Positions 46,691 through 56,103 are shown, counted from the stretch's first letter. The stretch is 64,000 nt of DNA from an uncultured Bryobacteraceae bacterium (GCA_937924525.1 CALDSU010000003.1:186001-250000), one strand, 5' to 3'. Numbers and translations are program-made. The notes: generated by a model not told the origin, from the sequence alone.

Positions 46691-46812
46691 GAGCTTGTTG
46701 AAAAACCGGGACAGGCTGCTCTGCCCCGACGCGCACCAACCGAAAATCAAGGATCTACGATCAACCCGAGGGGGCAGCGTTGCCTGTCCCAGCGTTTTTC
46801 AAAGAACTCCTA
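46688..46812. repeat. Inverted-repeat element with about 40-base arms
   Basis: The left arm (46688-46726: AGGAGCTTG then TTGAAAAACC, GGGACAGGC, CTGCCCC) is matched in reverse by the right arm (46771-46812: GGGGCAGCG, GCCTGTCCC, GTTTTTCAAAGAACTCCT). A 44-base spacer separates them. A second partial copy occurs at 13194-13238. It could be a REP/MITE-like element or a long terminator. It starts at the sigma gene stop. Confidence 0.65.
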
Positions 46813-47164
46813 GCCAGCGCCCGCGCGCTTACCAAGAGGCAGCCCGGCCAGCGCACGCACGCGTCGGTGGTTGTTCTTCCCGTGGAAGCGGGCTCCGTTT
46901 TGCGTCTGCGCGCCTGCGCTCCCCTTGTGGCTTGCCCGCGGGAGCCTTCCGGGTCGAGACCATTCATCGAGCGACGGCTGAGAACGGTGGCTCTCGCCGC
47001 AGACCGTCGCGCACGCAACCGCCCCGGCGCGTCTCGACGGTCCGGGAGCGCGAGGGCACAGGCAGTCCCTCGCGTAGTGTCTTCAACCCGCGCTTCCCGG
47101 CGTTCAGCGCGTGGGGCCTCTCCGGGATGGACAACAAGAGCGTCTTTCTATGCGTCATCCGCCG
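46691..47164. other. 474-bp gap after the sigma factor gene
   Basis: The first 120 bases are the inverted-repeat element. The rest (46813-47164) holds only short frames on the minus strand (46761-47018, 46964-47158) that read as low-complexity Arg-rich peptides such as MRARRSAARATVL, in different frames. I see no gene; it may be more of the same element. Confidence 0.5.
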
Positions 47165-47782
47165 TCAAATAACGACTGAAGCCTGCGCCAGGTGCGCGCG
47201 GACAAACGCGGTCAGTTCGGGAGTCGCGTAGGCGGGCGGGCGAACGGCAAAGGCGGGTTTGCTCCGCCACAATCGCTCCGCAACGCCCTCCCAGACGGGG
47301 CGGCTCTGCTCGCTCACCAGCACCACCGCGGTGGCGCGGTCCAGGTAGCGCAGCGCGGAAGGCTTGAAGTCCGCGACCCCGAAATCGAGCACGGACAGGT
47401 AGAGATCGGGGCGGACAAATTGCAGCAGGCTGTTCGATTCAACCATCAGGTTGTCACTGGCGGCCAGCAGACGCCGCACAACGGGCAAGGCGTGTCCTAA
47501 CTGCCCCGCCGGCGTGCGCAGCCAAAACGCGCGGCGCGCCCCGGCCGCGAGAAACCGGGCGCTGTCGGTGCCGGCGGACGGATCGCGCTCCTCGGTGAGC
47601 GCGTAAGGATGCGCGTATTCCACGGCGCAATCGCAGGGTTCGCCCGCCGGCGCGCAGATCCCGTGGCCGTGCTGGGTGACCTTCACCGCCGTCCACGCGA
47701 ACTCGCGTAGCGAGGAGATCAGTCCTGCGGCCACTGCGGTTTTGCCGATGTTACGGGAATGCCCGCCTACGACGACGAACAT
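47165..47782 (-). CDS. MobB-like P-loop NTPase, linked to lpxD
   Basis: A 205-residue cytoplasmic protein. The N-terminal [20 protein letters not shown] is a Walker A loop (G-x-x-x-x-G-K-T) of the SIMIBI/MobB type. Cysteines C63, C70 and C72 (in HGHGICAP and GEPCDC) could hold a metal. [11 protein letters not shown] supplies a plausible Walker B aspartate. The true function is unknown; similarity to the molybdopterin cofactor protein MobB is only at fold level. It overlaps the lpxD 3-prime end by 16 bases, so it probably belongs to the same operon. Confidence 0.75.
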   Translation of the reverse strand: MFVVVGGHSRNIGKTAVAAGLISSLREFAWTAVKVTQHGHGICAPAGEPCDCAVEYAHPYALTEERDPSAGTDSARFLAAGARRAFWLRTPAGQLGHALPVVRRLLAASDNLMVESNSLLQFVRPDLYLSVLDFGVADFKPSALRYLDRATAVVLVSEQSRPVWEGVAERLWRSKPAFAVRPPAYATPELTAFVRAHLAQASVVI

Positions 47783-48798
47783 GAGGATTGCTTCTCCACC
47801 TTGGCTTTCAACTCGGCCACCGCGCGGCGCAACTCGGGCAGGCGCGCCAGATTCGCCAGTTGCTCGAGATGCTCTTTGAGCGGCCGCGCGGGCGTGCCCC
47901 AGACCACCTGGCCGCGGCGGACGATCTTCGAGGTGAGGATGCCGCAGCCGGAGCCGAGCACCGCGCCGGCTTCGATGCGGGCCTTGTCGCCAATGCCCAC
48001 CTGGCCGCCGATCACCGCGTAGTCTTCCACCACCACGCCACCCGCCAAACCCGTCTGCGCAGCGATGAGCACGTGCCGGCCGATCCGGCAGTTGTGGCCG
48101 ATGTGCACCAGGTTGTCCAGCTTAACGCCGTCCCCGATCACGGTGACGCCCAGCGCGGCGCGGTCAATGCAGGTGTTGGCGCCCAGTTCGACATCGTCGC
48201 CGATCTCGACACGCCCCAACTGGGGGAATTTTTCATACCGCTCCCGTTCGAGGACGAAGCCGAATCCATCCGCGCCCAGGACGCACCCGCTATGCACGAT
48301 GCACCGGGCGCCCAAGGCGACGTCCGGATAAACGGTGACGCGGGGGTGCAGGCGCGAGTCGTCGCCGATGACGACGCGTTCGGCGATGGAGCAGCCTTCA
48401 CCGATTTGCACCCGCTCGCCGATGCGCGCGCCGCGCCCTATCGTAACAAAGGGACCCACCGCCGCCGAAGCCGCCACTTCGGCGCCGACCGCGACGACCG
48501 CGCTTGGATGAATGCCGGGCGCCGGCGGGCGCGGCGGGAAGAACCATCCGGCGGCGCGGGCGAACGCGTTCCGCGGGGCGGGAACCCGAATCACGGTGCG
48601 GGGCCCGCAATCGACGCCGGGGGCGGCCAGCAGGCAGCCGGCCGCGGACTCCCGCGCTTGCGCGGCGGCCTTGGGATGGCCGACAAAAGCCAGATCTCCG
48701 GGGCCGGCCTGTCCCAGATCGGCCACGCCGGTCAGTTCGCGATCGCCGTCGCCTTCCCAGGGCGCGGTCAGGCGCGCCGCGAGGTCACGCACACGCAT
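47767..48798 (-). CDS. lpxD: UDP-3-O-acylglucosamine N-acyltransferase
   Basis: A 343-residue LpxD, the third enzyme of lipid A synthesis, which adds the N-linked 3-hydroxyacyl chain. The N-terminal uridine-binding domain (about 1-95) contains [10 protein letters not shown]. The left-handed beta-helix follows, with many I-G-x-x-x-x repeats. The catalytic histidine region is [29 protein letters not shown] and VVWGTPARP are family signatures. It is divergent from the second lpxA with 50 bases between, and overlaps the P-loop gene at its end. Confidence 0.94.
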   Translation of the reverse strand: MRVRDLAARLTAPWEGDGDRELTGVADLGQAGPGDLAFVGHPKAAAQARESAAGCLLAAPGVDCGPRTVIRVPAPRNAFARAAGWFFPPRPPAPGIHPSAVVAVGAEVAASAAVGPFVTIGRGARIGERVQIGEGCSIAERVVIGDDSRLHPRVTVYPDVALGARCIVHSGCVLGADGFGFVLERERYEKFPQLGRVEIGDDVELGANTCIDRAALGVTVIGDGVKLDNLVHIGHNCRIGRHVLIAAQTGLAGGVVVEDYAVIGGQVGIGDKARIEAGAVLGSGCGILTSKIVRRGQVVWGTPARPLKEHLEQLANLARLPELRRAVAELKAKVEKQSSCSSS

Positions 48799-48848
48799 GC
48801 CTGTATCATAACTAGTGCGGGCGCGCGCCAGGCCGCCCGCGGCGTCCC

Positions 48849-49670
48849 ATGCCTGTCGATCCTTCCGCTCTGGTCTCCCCCACCGCGCGCGTGCACCCGG
48901 AGGCGGTGATCGGTCCGCACTGTGTCATCGGCGATTACTGCGTCATCGAAGCCGACGTCGTGCTGGGCCGCGCCTGCCGCCTGGAACCTTACGTCTATGT
49001 CAAACGCTGGACCACGCTCGGCGAGGAGAACGAAATCTCCGCCGGCACGGTGCTGGGCACCGACCCGCTCGACAAGGGATTCACCGGCGCGCGGAGCTAC
49101 CTCACCATTGGCCACCGCAACAAGATCCGCGAGCACTACACCATCTCGCGCGGCACGCAGCCCGAATCGGTCACCACCATCGGCGACGACAACTACATTA
49201 TGACGTCCGGCCATATCGCCCATAATTGCCGCATCGGCAGCCAGGTGGTGATTTGCAGTTGCGCGCTGGTGGCGGGGCACGTGGAGGTGGAGGATCGGGC
49301 GTTTATCTCGGGCGGCGTGGTGATTCATCAGTTTTCCCGGGTCGGCCGGCTGGCCATGATCGGAGGGAACACGCGCGTCAATTCGGACGCGCCGCCCTTC
49401 TTTCTTTACGCCGGGTTCAACATCGAGGCGCACGGGTTAAACCTGGTGGGGCTGAAGCGCGCGGGACTCAAGCGGGAAGAGATCGTGGAACTGAAGCGCG
49501 CCTACGCGCTGCTGTACCGCTCCGGCCTGCGGTTGCAGGAAGCGCTGCAACGGATCGCCCAAGAATGCCCGGGCGAGCACGCCCGCCACCTGGCGGACTT
49601 TATCCGCCGCAGCGAACGGGGCATCTGCCGCGAAGGGCCGCGGCGGAGAGGCGCGCCGGCCGGCGAATAG
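48849..49670 (+). CDS. lpxA: UDP-GlcNAc acyltransferase LpxA (second paralogue)
   Basis: A 273-residue left-handed beta-helix acyltransferase like LpxA. The catalytic H125 is in [14 protein letters not shown], at the same number as in E. coli. [18 protein letters not shown] and [20 protein letters not shown], then LLYRSGL, match LpxA closely in the C-terminal domain. A 20-residue Arg-rich tail extends past the usual length. It shares a promoter region with lpxD, in contrast to the fabZ-linked copy at 40107. Two LpxA proteins may differ in the nucleotide or chain length they use. Confidence 0.9.
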   Translation: MPVDPSALVSPTARVHPEAVIGPHCVIGDYCVIEADVVLGRACRLEPYVYVKRWTTLGEENEISAGTVLGTDPLDKGFTGARSYLTIGHRNKIREHYTISRGTQPESVTTIGDDNYIMTSGHIAHNCRIGSQVVICSCALVAGHVEVEDRAFISGGVVIHQFSRVGRLAMIGGNTRVNSDAPPFFLYAGFNIEAHGLNLVGLKRAGLKREEIVELKRAYALLYRSGLRLQEALQRIAQECPGEHARHLADFIRRSERGICREGPRRRGAPAGE

Positions 49671-49699
49671 ACAGCCCGGAGGAATCGCCGGCCTGGGCG

Positions 49700-50155
49700 T
49701 CAACCTTCGCCGCCGCTAGCCGCAGGACGCCGCCAGCGGGCGAGGTAGAGATCGGTGGCCAAGGTCTCCTGTTCGCGGGCGAAGGCCGCCGCCCACTGGC
49801 GGCGTTGCGCCGCCTCGAGCCGCTCCAGCAGACGCACCCGGCGGCGCGCCTCCAGCAGCCGCTCGCGTTGCGCGGCGATGCGCGAGCCGCACTGTTCGCG
49901 CTGGCGCAACAGCTGCGCGGATTTTCGCCGCAGCACCTGCCGGTAGTCCGCGGCCGCGGCCAGTTCGGAGGCGACGTGACTGCCGTCCTCGCGCGGTTCG
50001 GCGCGCAGGCGGCTGGCCTCGCGCTCGGCGTCCTGACGAGCCTGGTCGAGCGCCTGGCGCTCGGCCAGCAGCGCGGCGAGCGCCTCCTCTTCGATCTGTT
50101 GCTGCCGGCGGCGCCAGTCGAGCACGCGCGCTAGCGAAAAGCGGTACGGCTGCAT
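49700..50155 (-). CDS. fliJ: Flagellar export chaperone FliJ
   Basis: A 151-residue coiled-coil protein at the end of the flagellar operon. FSLARVLDWRRRQQQIEEEA at the N-terminus and heptad-rich helices throughout (Glu, Arg, Ala, Gln) are typical of FliJ, the stalk of the export ATPase. Primary sequence similarity is low in this family, so the call depends on the position 15 bases after fliI, the length and the coiled-coil. Confidence 0.85.
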   Translation of the reverse strand: MQPYRFSLARVLDWRRRQQQIEEEALAALLAERQALDQARQDAEREASRLRAEPREDGSHVASELAAAADYRQVLRRKSAQLLRQREQCGSRIAAQRERLLEARRRVRLLERLEAAQRRQWAAAFAREQETLATDLYLARWRRPAASGGEG

Positions 50156-50170
50156 TTCTCCTCACCGCCG

Positions 50171-51547
50171 TCAGGGCGCTCCCAGGCGCGCCGCCAATTC
50201 GCCCAGTTTGCGCAGCGTCTCCTCGCGGGGCGCGCTCTGGTCCGCCGGCTGGGCCAGGAAACGCTGAAGCTCGGGCCAGATCTCCACGGCGGCGTCCACC
50301 CGGGGATTCGAGCCCGCCGCGTACGCGCCCAGGTTGATCAGGTCCTCCGCGCGGCGGTAGGTGGCCATCGCCTCCCGCAGCCGGCGCGCGTGGGCGAGTT
50401 GCTCCGGCCCGCAAATCTCGGGAAAGACGCGGCTGACGGACTGCAAGACATCGATGGCCGGGTAATGCCCCGCCGCGCCCAACTCGCGGGACAGGACGAT
50501 GTGTCCATCCAGAATCGAACGCACGGCGTCGGCGATCGGCTCGTTGAAATCGTCCCCTTCGACCAGCACGGAGAACATGCCCGTAATCGACCCTTTGCGG
50601 AAGTTGCCGGCCCTCTCAAAAATCTTGGGCAGCAGATGGAAAACGGAGGGAGGGTATCCCTTCTGACTCGGAGGCTCGCCCGCGGCCAGGCCGATTTCGC
50701 GTTGGGCCATGGCGAGGCGGGTGACCGAATCCATCACCAGCAGCACCGAGGCGCCCTGATCCCGGAAGTACTCGGCCACCGCCAGCGCGACAAAGCAGGC
50801 GCGGATCCGCAAGAGCGCCGGACGGTCGGAGGTGGAGACCACCACCACCGAGCGGCGCATGCCCTCCGGTCCCAGGTCGCGTTCGAGAAAACCACGCACC
50901 TCGCGATTGCGCTCCCCGATGAGCGCGATCACCGCAACGTCGGCTTCGCAGTTGCGGCACATCGCCCCGAGCAGCGTGCTCTTGCCGACGCCGCTGCCGC
51001 CGAACAGGCCGATCCGCTGGCCCCGGCCGCAGGTGAGCAACCCGTCGATGGCGCGGATGCCGGTGACGAGCGGTTCGCGAATGTGCTCGCGCTCCAGCGG
51101 ACCGGGCGGAGCCGCGTAGAGATCATAGAACGCGGCCGGCTCGAAATCCGGGGACGGAGCCGCGCCGGGAAATTCGACCAGACGGCCGAAACCGTCCACC
51201 ACCCGGCCCAGCAGGCCCGGTCCGACCGGTACGAGCGCCGCCGCGGGCCGGGCGAAAATCGGATCTCCGAGGCGGATCCCCCCGGGTTCCTCGAGAGCCA
51301 GCGAGAGCACCCGCCCGGCCCGGAAGCCGATCACCTGCACGCGGACCTCTTTCCCTTCCCCGGTGCGAATGACGCAGAAATCCCCCAGGCCCACCGGGGG
51401 ACCCGCTGACTCAATGGTCAGCCCGACCACCTCGGTAATGACGCCGGAGAGGCGCAGCGGCTGGCCCCGCTCCAGCCAGCGGACATACGGACTGAAGTCG
51501 ACCCGCTGTTCCAGACCGCTGGTTCCGGCGCGCGTGTTGCGGTTCAC
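50171..51547 (-). CDS. fliI: Flagellar export ATPase FliI
   Basis: A 458-residue ATPase of the flagellar type III export apparatus, related to the F1 beta subunit. Walker A is GLFGGSGVGKSTLLG near residue 185 and Walker B is VLLVMDSVTRLAMAQ. The export-family blocks ALIGERNREVRGFLERDLGP and PSVFHLLPKIFERAGNF are present, with GHYPAIDVLQSVSRVFPEI. The start is a GTG overlapping the fliH stop as GTGA, so fliH and fliI are coupled. The length is usual. Confidence 0.97.
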   Translation of the reverse strand: MNRNTRAGTSGLEQRVDFSPYVRWLERGQPLRLSGVITEVVGLTIESAGPPVGLGDFCVIRTGEGKEVRVQVIGFRAGRVLSLALEEPGGIRLGDPIFARPAAALVPVGPGLLGRVVDGFGRLVEFPGAAPSPDFEPAAFYDLYAAPPGPLEREHIREPLVTGIRAIDGLLTCGRGQRIGLFGGSGVGKSTLLGAMCRNCEADVAVIALIGERNREVRGFLERDLGPEGMRRSVVVVSTSDRPALLRIRACFVALAVAEYFRDQGASVLLVMDSVTRLAMAQREIGLAAGEPPSQKGYPPSVFHLLPKIFERAGNFRKGSITGMFSVLVEGDDFNEPIADAVRSILDGHIVLSRELGAAGHYPAIDVLQSVSRVFPEICGPEQLAHARRLREAMATYRRAEDLINLGAYAAGSNPRVDAAVEIWPELQRFLAQPADQSAPREETLRKLGELAARLGAP

Positions 51548-52239
51548 CGGCGCGCCTCCCTGGGAAGCAATTCCGTAAAGCCGCGTTCAATTTCGTCGAG
51601 TTGGGTCTCGACCCCGGCGTCGACGGCGCCGCGGGCGGTTTCAAAGACGAGTCCGCCCCGGCCCACCGCCGGGTCGGCATCGACTTGGACGCCGGCTTTC
51701 CAGCGCTCCAGCCACTCGCCCACCCCGGCCGCGAAGTCGGGGTGAACCCGGACGCGGTGGACTTCCTGGCGATCCAGCCGCTCGGTGCAGGCCTTCACGA
51801 CTCCCGCCAGAGCGTGGGGATCGACGCTCGCCTCGCGGTGCAAAATCCGCCGCGCGATGGCCAGGGCCAGTTTGATGAGATCGCCCTCGGCTTCCTTCCG
51901 GATGCGGGAGCGCAGGGTGGCGAGACCTTCGATGGCGCGGGCGAGCTGTTCGAGTCTGGCCTGCCAGGCGGCGCGGTTCTCCCCCTCGGCCGCCGCGCGG
52001 CCCTCCCGCAGGCCGCGCTCATACGCCTCCTGGACGCGGCGCTGCGCATCCTGTTCGAGTTCGCAGAGCGCCGCCCGGGCGCCGGCGTCGTCCCCCGCCG
52101 GTTCCTGCCGGGACGGGGGCGGCTGGTAGTAGAGCGGAACGCAGTCGGTTTCTCCCTCCGCTGCCGGGGGCGGAGCTTCGTTCCACGCGATCGGACGAAG
52201 TCCTGCGGCCTGCTGCCGGCCAACGATCTTACACGACAT
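51544..52239 (-). CDS. fliH: Flagellar assembly protein FliH
   Basis: A 231-residue FliH, which docks FliI at the export gate. The N-terminal 60 residues are Pro-rich and disordered; the middle holds heptad helices (AQRRVQEAYERGLREGRAA), and the C-terminal half has ALAIARRILHREASVDPHAL and DADPAVGRGGLVFETARGAV, the HrpE/YscL/FliH family blocks. It overlaps fliG by 11 bases and fliI by 4 bases. Confidence 0.93.
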   Translation of the reverse strand: MSCKIVGRQQAAGLRPIAWNEAPPPAAEGETDCVPLYYQPPPSRQEPAGDDAGARAALCELEQDAQRRVQEAYERGLREGRAAAEGENRAAWQARLEQLARAIEGLATLRSRIRKEAEGDLIKLALAIARRILHREASVDPHALAGVVKACTERLDRQEVHRVRVHPDFAAGVGEWLERWKAGVQVDADPAVGRGGLVFETARGAVDAGVETQLDEIERGFTELLPREARR

Positions 52240-53260
52240 ACTGCTCTCCTACCGCCCCGCGCAGACTGATGGTCCCCTCGCTTTCCAACTGCCGCACCAC
52301 GGCAATGATCTGCTGCTGGGCGGCTTCGACGTCCTTGATCTTCACCGCGCCCAGCGCTTCCATGTCCTCCTTCAGCATTTGCGCGCCCCGCTGCGACATG
52401 CAGCCCAGGAAATGTTCCTTGAGTTTCTCGCTGGTGCCCTTGAGCGCCACCGTCAACAGCTTACGGTCGATCCGGGACAGGATCTCCTTGATGCCGTTCT
52501 GATCGATCATGAGCAGATCCTCGAACATGAACATCAGGTGCCGGATGGTTTCGACCAGCACCGGGTCGGTTTCCTCGATCTTTTCGAGGATCTCCTTGTT
52601 CGTCGCCGAGTCCAGGCGGTTGAACATCTCCGACACCGCGCGCACGCCCCCGTAGGACTCCCGGCTGAATTCGCCGAGCGCTTTCAGTTTTTGCTCGATC
52701 ACGCCCGCGATCTTGCAAATGATCTCTGGGGAAATCTGGTCAAGGTTAGCCATGCGCAGGGCGATATCGGGCCGCATCTCGGCCGGGAGCGAAGTCAGCA
52801 GGGCGGCGGCCTGGGTGGGATTCAGGTGGGAGAGCACGAGGGCGATCGTCTGCGGATGCTCGTTGTGGATAAACTTGGCCAACTGCTGCGGATCCGCCTT
52901 CTGCAGGGCGTCGAAATTAATCATCTCCGGTCCCATGCTCTTCATCAGCCGGTCCAGGATCTTCTTGGCATGTTCGGGACCGTACGCATTAATGAGCAAA
53001 CGGCGGGCATATTCGATGCCCCCGCGCAGCATGTAATCCTGCGCCAGGGTCATCTGGTGGAACTCTTCGAGCACCGCCTCGGCCTGTTCGGAGGTGATGG
53101 AACTCAGCCGGGTGATTTCGCGGCTGAGGGCCTGCACTTCTTCTTCTTCGAGGTTGCGGAGGATTTCGCTGCTGGACTCGTCGCCCAGGACCAGGAGCAG
53201 GATGGCGGCCTTGCGGATCCCGGGCAGCGGCGGGAGCGGCTTGTCCAGATTTTGAATCAT
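52229..53260 (-). CDS. fliG: Flagellar motor switch protein FliG
   Basis: A 343-residue rotor protein that links the MS ring to stator contact. The EHPQ motif in FIHNEHPQTIALVLSHL (about residues 130-146) and the C-terminal MFEDLLMIDQNGIKEILSRI block, with charged residues for torque, are present. LNPTQAAALLTSLPAEMRP is a typical middle-domain helix. The start ATG (MIQNLDKPLPPLPGIRKAAI) is followed at once by the N-terminal domain. It lies 27 bases after fliF. Confidence 0.97.
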   Translation of the reverse strand: MIQNLDKPLPPLPGIRKAAILLLVLGDESSSEILRNLEEEEVQALSREITRLSSITSEQAEAVLEEFHQMTLAQDYMLRGGIEYARRLLINAYGPEHAKKILDRLMKSMGPEMINFDALQKADPQQLAKFIHNEHPQTIALVLSHLNPTQAAALLTSLPAEMRPDIALRMANLDQISPEIICKIAGVIEQKLKALGEFSRESYGGVRAVSEMFNRLDSATNKEILEKIEETDPVLVETIRHLMFMFEDLLMIDQNGIKEILSRIDRKLLTVALKGTSEKLKEHFLGCMSQRGAQMLKEDMEALGAVKIKDVEAAQQQIIAVVRQLESEGTISLRGAVGEQYVV

Positions 53261-53287
53261 CGGCGCAGCTTCCTTTCCCTGGACACG

Positions 53288-54964
53288 TCACCGCTCCGGC
53301 TCGTTCAGCCATGAGCGCACCAGCTGCGCCGTGCCGGCAGGATCTTTCTTGCTGACTTCCCGCAGGTGCTTCACCAGCACTTCGGACTTCTTGGTGTCTG
53401 GAGGGGGTAACCGCAGAGCCGCCAGAGCTTCCTGTTCCAAACGACCGCGTTCGGCTTCGCGGGCTTCCAATTGTTCTTCCAGCGAGGGCCCGGACGGGAG
53501 CTGGTGGTCTTCTCCGCCGGGGCCCACCGCCGCGCGGGCGCCGACGGAAGGGGCCGAGCGGCGCTTGCGCAGCCACAGGAACGCGGCGGCCAACACCACG
53601 AAGAGCAGCGCCATGGCCACCCCCGCCACCACGGCCGGAGGAAACTGGCGGAGGATCGCGGGGACCCAGCCGGGCCAGGAGAAGCCCGGCGGCGGAGCGT
53701 CCGGACCGGGCGGAGGTTCGGCCAGCAGCAAAGCCTCGAAGGGGAGGGACTCCACCGTCAACTGGTCGCCCCGTTCTTCGGAAAGACCGAGCACGCCCGC
53801 CACCAGGGTGCGAATGGTTTTCAGCGTCTCGGCCGGAGGAGGCTCGAAGATGCGTTTGGCCGCGCGGCCCGAGCCTTCGAACCGGACTTTCTGGTTCACC
53901 AGCACGGCCACGGAGACCCGCCGCACCGTGCCTTGCGGAATGCGCACGCGGCGGACCAGGCGGCTGGACTGGTAGGTGATGTTTTCCGTACGGCGGGTGG
54001 CGCCGGTTGCGCCGCTGGCGCGCCGCGCCTGGGGCCGCGGGAGGTTGGACGCGGTGCCCGGTGCGCCCCCCGGCTGGGCGATTCCCGACACGTCCTCGGT
54101 GCGCTGCGAAGTCACCATGACCGACCGCGCGGGATCGTAAGTCTCCTCGCTCTGCTCGCCGCCGGCGAAGTCGCACTCGACCGAGACGCCGGCGCGGAAG
54201 TTTTCGGCGCCCAGCAGCGGTTCGAGCGTCGCTTGCACTTTTTGCGCCAGGTCCTTCTCCAGGCTGCGGCGGTATTCGAGCGACGCCTCGGGCGGGTCCT
54301 CCCCTTCGGCGGAGCGTTTCGGCGGGCGCGCCAACAGGTTCCCGTTCGAGTCGATCAAGGTGACCGCTTCCGGCGCCAGCTGTTCCACCGCGCTGGAAAC
54401 CAGATGGCAAATGGCGGCCGCGTTCGCCGGGGACAGCCGCTGGCCAGGCTTCAGCTTGACCATCACGCTGGCTTTCGCCTCCCGCCGGGCATCGACGAAG
54501 ACAGACTCGCGAGGCAGCGTGATGTGGACGCGCGCGCTTTCCACCTCGCTCAGCGAAGCGACGCTCCGCTCCAGTTCTCCCTCGATCGCCCGCCGGTAGT
54601 TCACCTTTTCGGCGAATTCCGTCAAGCCGAAGTTGGTCTGATCGAAAATTTCAAAGCCGATGCGCCCGGATTTGGGGACCCCGGCCGCCGCCAGCCGCAG
54701 ACGCACGTCGGCGACGCGATCGGCGGGCACCTTGATCGTGCCCGGTTCGTCCAAGCGGTACTCGACGCCTTCTTCCCGCAGGCGCTGGACCACCGCGCCG
54801 GCGTCTTCAGCGGAGAGCGAGGAGTACAGCGGCCGGAAATTGCGTTCCCGATTCCAGGAGGTGAACGCCCAGAGTCCCACACCAAACAGGACTGCGGCCA
54901 GCAGGATGGTTGCCTGCTGGCGCCGGTTGAGGCTGCCCGCCAAGCGCTTGATCTGGTCCCACAT
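53288..54964 (-). CDS. fliF: Flagellar MS-ring protein FliF
   Basis: A 558-residue double-spanning membrane protein that forms the MS ring. It has an N-terminal transmembrane helix (ATILLAAVLFGVGLWAF, about residues 18-34), YscJ/FliF ring-building domains (LRLAAAGVPKSGRIGFEIFD, then EGELERSVASLSEVESARVH), a second helix near residue 440 (VVAGVAMALLFVVLAAAFLW) and a C-terminal FliG-binding tail. The length is usual. The gene precedes fliG by 27 bases and follows fliE by 38 bases. Confidence 0.96.
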   Translation of the reverse strand: MWDQIKRLAGSLNRRQQATILLAAVLFGVGLWAFTSWNRERNFRPLYSSLSAEDAGAVVQRLREEGVEYRLDEPGTIKVPADRVADVRLRLAAAGVPKSGRIGFEIFDQTNFGLTEFAEKVNYRRAIEGELERSVASLSEVESARVHITLPRESVFVDARREAKASVMVKLKPGQRLSPANAAAICHLVSSAVEQLAPEAVTLIDSNGNLLARPPKRSAEGEDPPEASLEYRRSLEKDLAQKVQATLEPLLGAENFRAGVSVECDFAGGEQSEETYDPARSVMVTSQRTEDVSGIAQPGGAPGTASNLPRPQARRASGATGATRRTENITYQSSRLVRRVRIPQGTVRRVSVAVLVNQKVRFEGSGRAAKRIFEPPPAETLKTIRTLVAGVLGLSEERGDQLTVESLPFEALLLAEPPPGPDAPPPGFSWPGWVPAILRQFPPAVVAGVAMALLFVVLAAAFLWLRKRRSAPSVGARAAVGPGGEDHQLPSGPSLEEQLEAREAERGRLEQEALAALRLPPPDTKKSEVLVKHLREVSKKDPAGTAQLVRSWLNEPER

Positions 54965-55002
54965 GCGGACTTCTCTGGTTCTGCGGCCTCAGCTCCGGAC
55001 GC

Positions 55003-55302
55003 TTAGAGAGGCTGTCTCATGACCTCCTGATAAGCCTGCACCACCTTGTTGCGAACCTGCTGGAAAAGCTCGAAGGTCAACTCGGCGCGCTGCACCGCCA
55101 TGGCGGTGGTATGAATGTCCTCGTTCTCGCCGGCGAGAAAACGTTCGATCTGTTGCGAGGCATTCTTTTGGAACTCTTCCACCTGCCGCACCGCTTCCTG
55201 CAACATGCCGGCGAACTCTCCGCCCGCGGCACGGGTCCCGCCCGCGCGCATCGGAGCCGGCAACAGGGATTCCACCCGTACCGGGTTGATGGGCATGGCC
55301 AT
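55003..55302 (-). CDS. fliE: Flagellar hook-basal body protein FliE
   Basis: A 99-residue rod junction protein between MS ring and rod. FLAGENEDIHTTAMAVQRAE near the middle and LTFELFQQVRNKVVQAYQEV at the end are FliE signatures. Length and order (after flgC, before fliF) are typical. Confidence 0.94.
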   Translation of the reverse strand: MAMPINPVRVESLLPAPMRAGGTRAAGGEFAGMLQEAVRQVEEFQKNASQQIERFLAGENEDIHTTAMAVQRAELTFELFQQVRNKVVQAYQEVMRQPL

Positions 55303-55318
55303 CTTCTCTGCACTCCCT

Positions 55319-55756
55319 TTAGCGCAACAGATCCAACGAGCGCTGAATCATGTCTTTCACCGCCGCCATCGCGGCAACATTCGCCTGAAACCCGCGGCTG
55401 GCGCCCAGCAGGTCGACCATGTCCTCGACCGGGTTGACACGTGGGAAAGCGACGTATCCCTGGGCGTCGGCGTCCGGATGGCCGGGCAGGTAGCGACGAA
55501 CCGGTTCACGGTCATCCACCGTGATTTCCTCCACGGTCACGCCGGTGGAGTACGCAGAAGCTTCCCGCTGAAACACGGCGGCAAAAGGACTGCCCACGGG
55601 CTGGCTGGCGAAAACGGCATCCTTGCGCCGGTAAGGGCCTCCCTCGGGCGTCCGCGTGGTGTCGGAGTTCGCCATGTTTTCCACCAACAGTTCGGCGCGC
55701 TGGCGCTGCGCCGCCATGCCCGAAGCGCTCACCGACAAGGCTGCGAGCAGACTCAT
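55319..55756 (-). CDS. flgC: Flagellar basal-body rod protein FlgC
   Basis: A 145-residue proximal rod protein. The N-terminal SLLAALSVSASGMAAQRQRA and ELLVENMANSDTTRTPEGGP match the rod-protein SGM and N-[A/S]-N-x-x-T motifs, and YVAFPRVNPVEDMVDLLGAS near the C-terminus is typical. The ATG overlaps the flgB stop as ATGA. Confidence 0.95.
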   Translation of the reverse strand: MSLLAALSVSASGMAAQRQRAELLVENMANSDTTRTPEGGPYRRKDAVFASQPVGSPFAAVFQREASAYSTGVTVEEITVDDREPVRRYLPGHPDADAQGYVAFPRVNPVEDMVDLLGASRGFQANVAAMAAVKDMIQRSLDLLR

Positions 55757-56091
55757 CCGTTTCTCCCTTCACTCAACGCCTGGCGCGTTAACCGCACCTG
55801 GGCTTTCAACAAATTCGCGGCGATATGGAACCGCAACGCGTTTTCCGCCAGCATCCGCGCTTCCCGGTCGGTGCTGACGTTATTGCCGTCATTCTTCACC
55901 GGCAGGTCCGGCGTCTCGATCACGCGCGGCGCAGCGCCCGGCGTGAGAGAGACGTACTCGAACTGGAAGTCGAGATCGCGCGTGCGATAACCCGGCGTAT
56001 CCGCGTTGGCGATGTTGGCGGCGGTCAGCCGCTGCCGTTTCGCCACCAAATCCAGGTAATGCTCGATCCGGTTAGCGATCGGGTTCAACAC
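55753..56091 (-). CDS. flgB: Flagellar basal-body rod protein FlgB
   Basis: A 112-residue proximal rod protein. Start GTG at 56091 (VLNPIANRIEHYLDLVAKRQ) is preferred because 24 residues then precede the family motif NIANADTPGYRTRDLDF, as is usual. Starts further upstream in the open frame (GTG at 56133, ATG at 56289) lie before a sigma-54 promoter. The predicted transcription start is only 2 bases before the GTG, so the mRNA would be almost leaderless. It heads the flagellar operon flgB-flgC-fliE-fliF-fliG-fliH-fliI-fliJ. Confidence 0.88.
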   Translation of the reverse strand: MLNPIANRIEHYLDLVAKRQRLTAANIANADTPGYRTRDLDFQFEYVSLTPGAAPRVIETPDLPVKNDGNNVSTDREARMLAENALRFHIAANLLKAQVRLTRQALSEGRNG

Positions 56092-56103
56092 GACAAGGCT
56101 GCT

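Noticed and set aside
46761-47158. Minus-strand ORFs of 85 and 64 residues after the sigma gene
   Set aside because: They lie in and beside the inverted-repeat element, are in different frames and read as Arg-rich low-complexity peptides.
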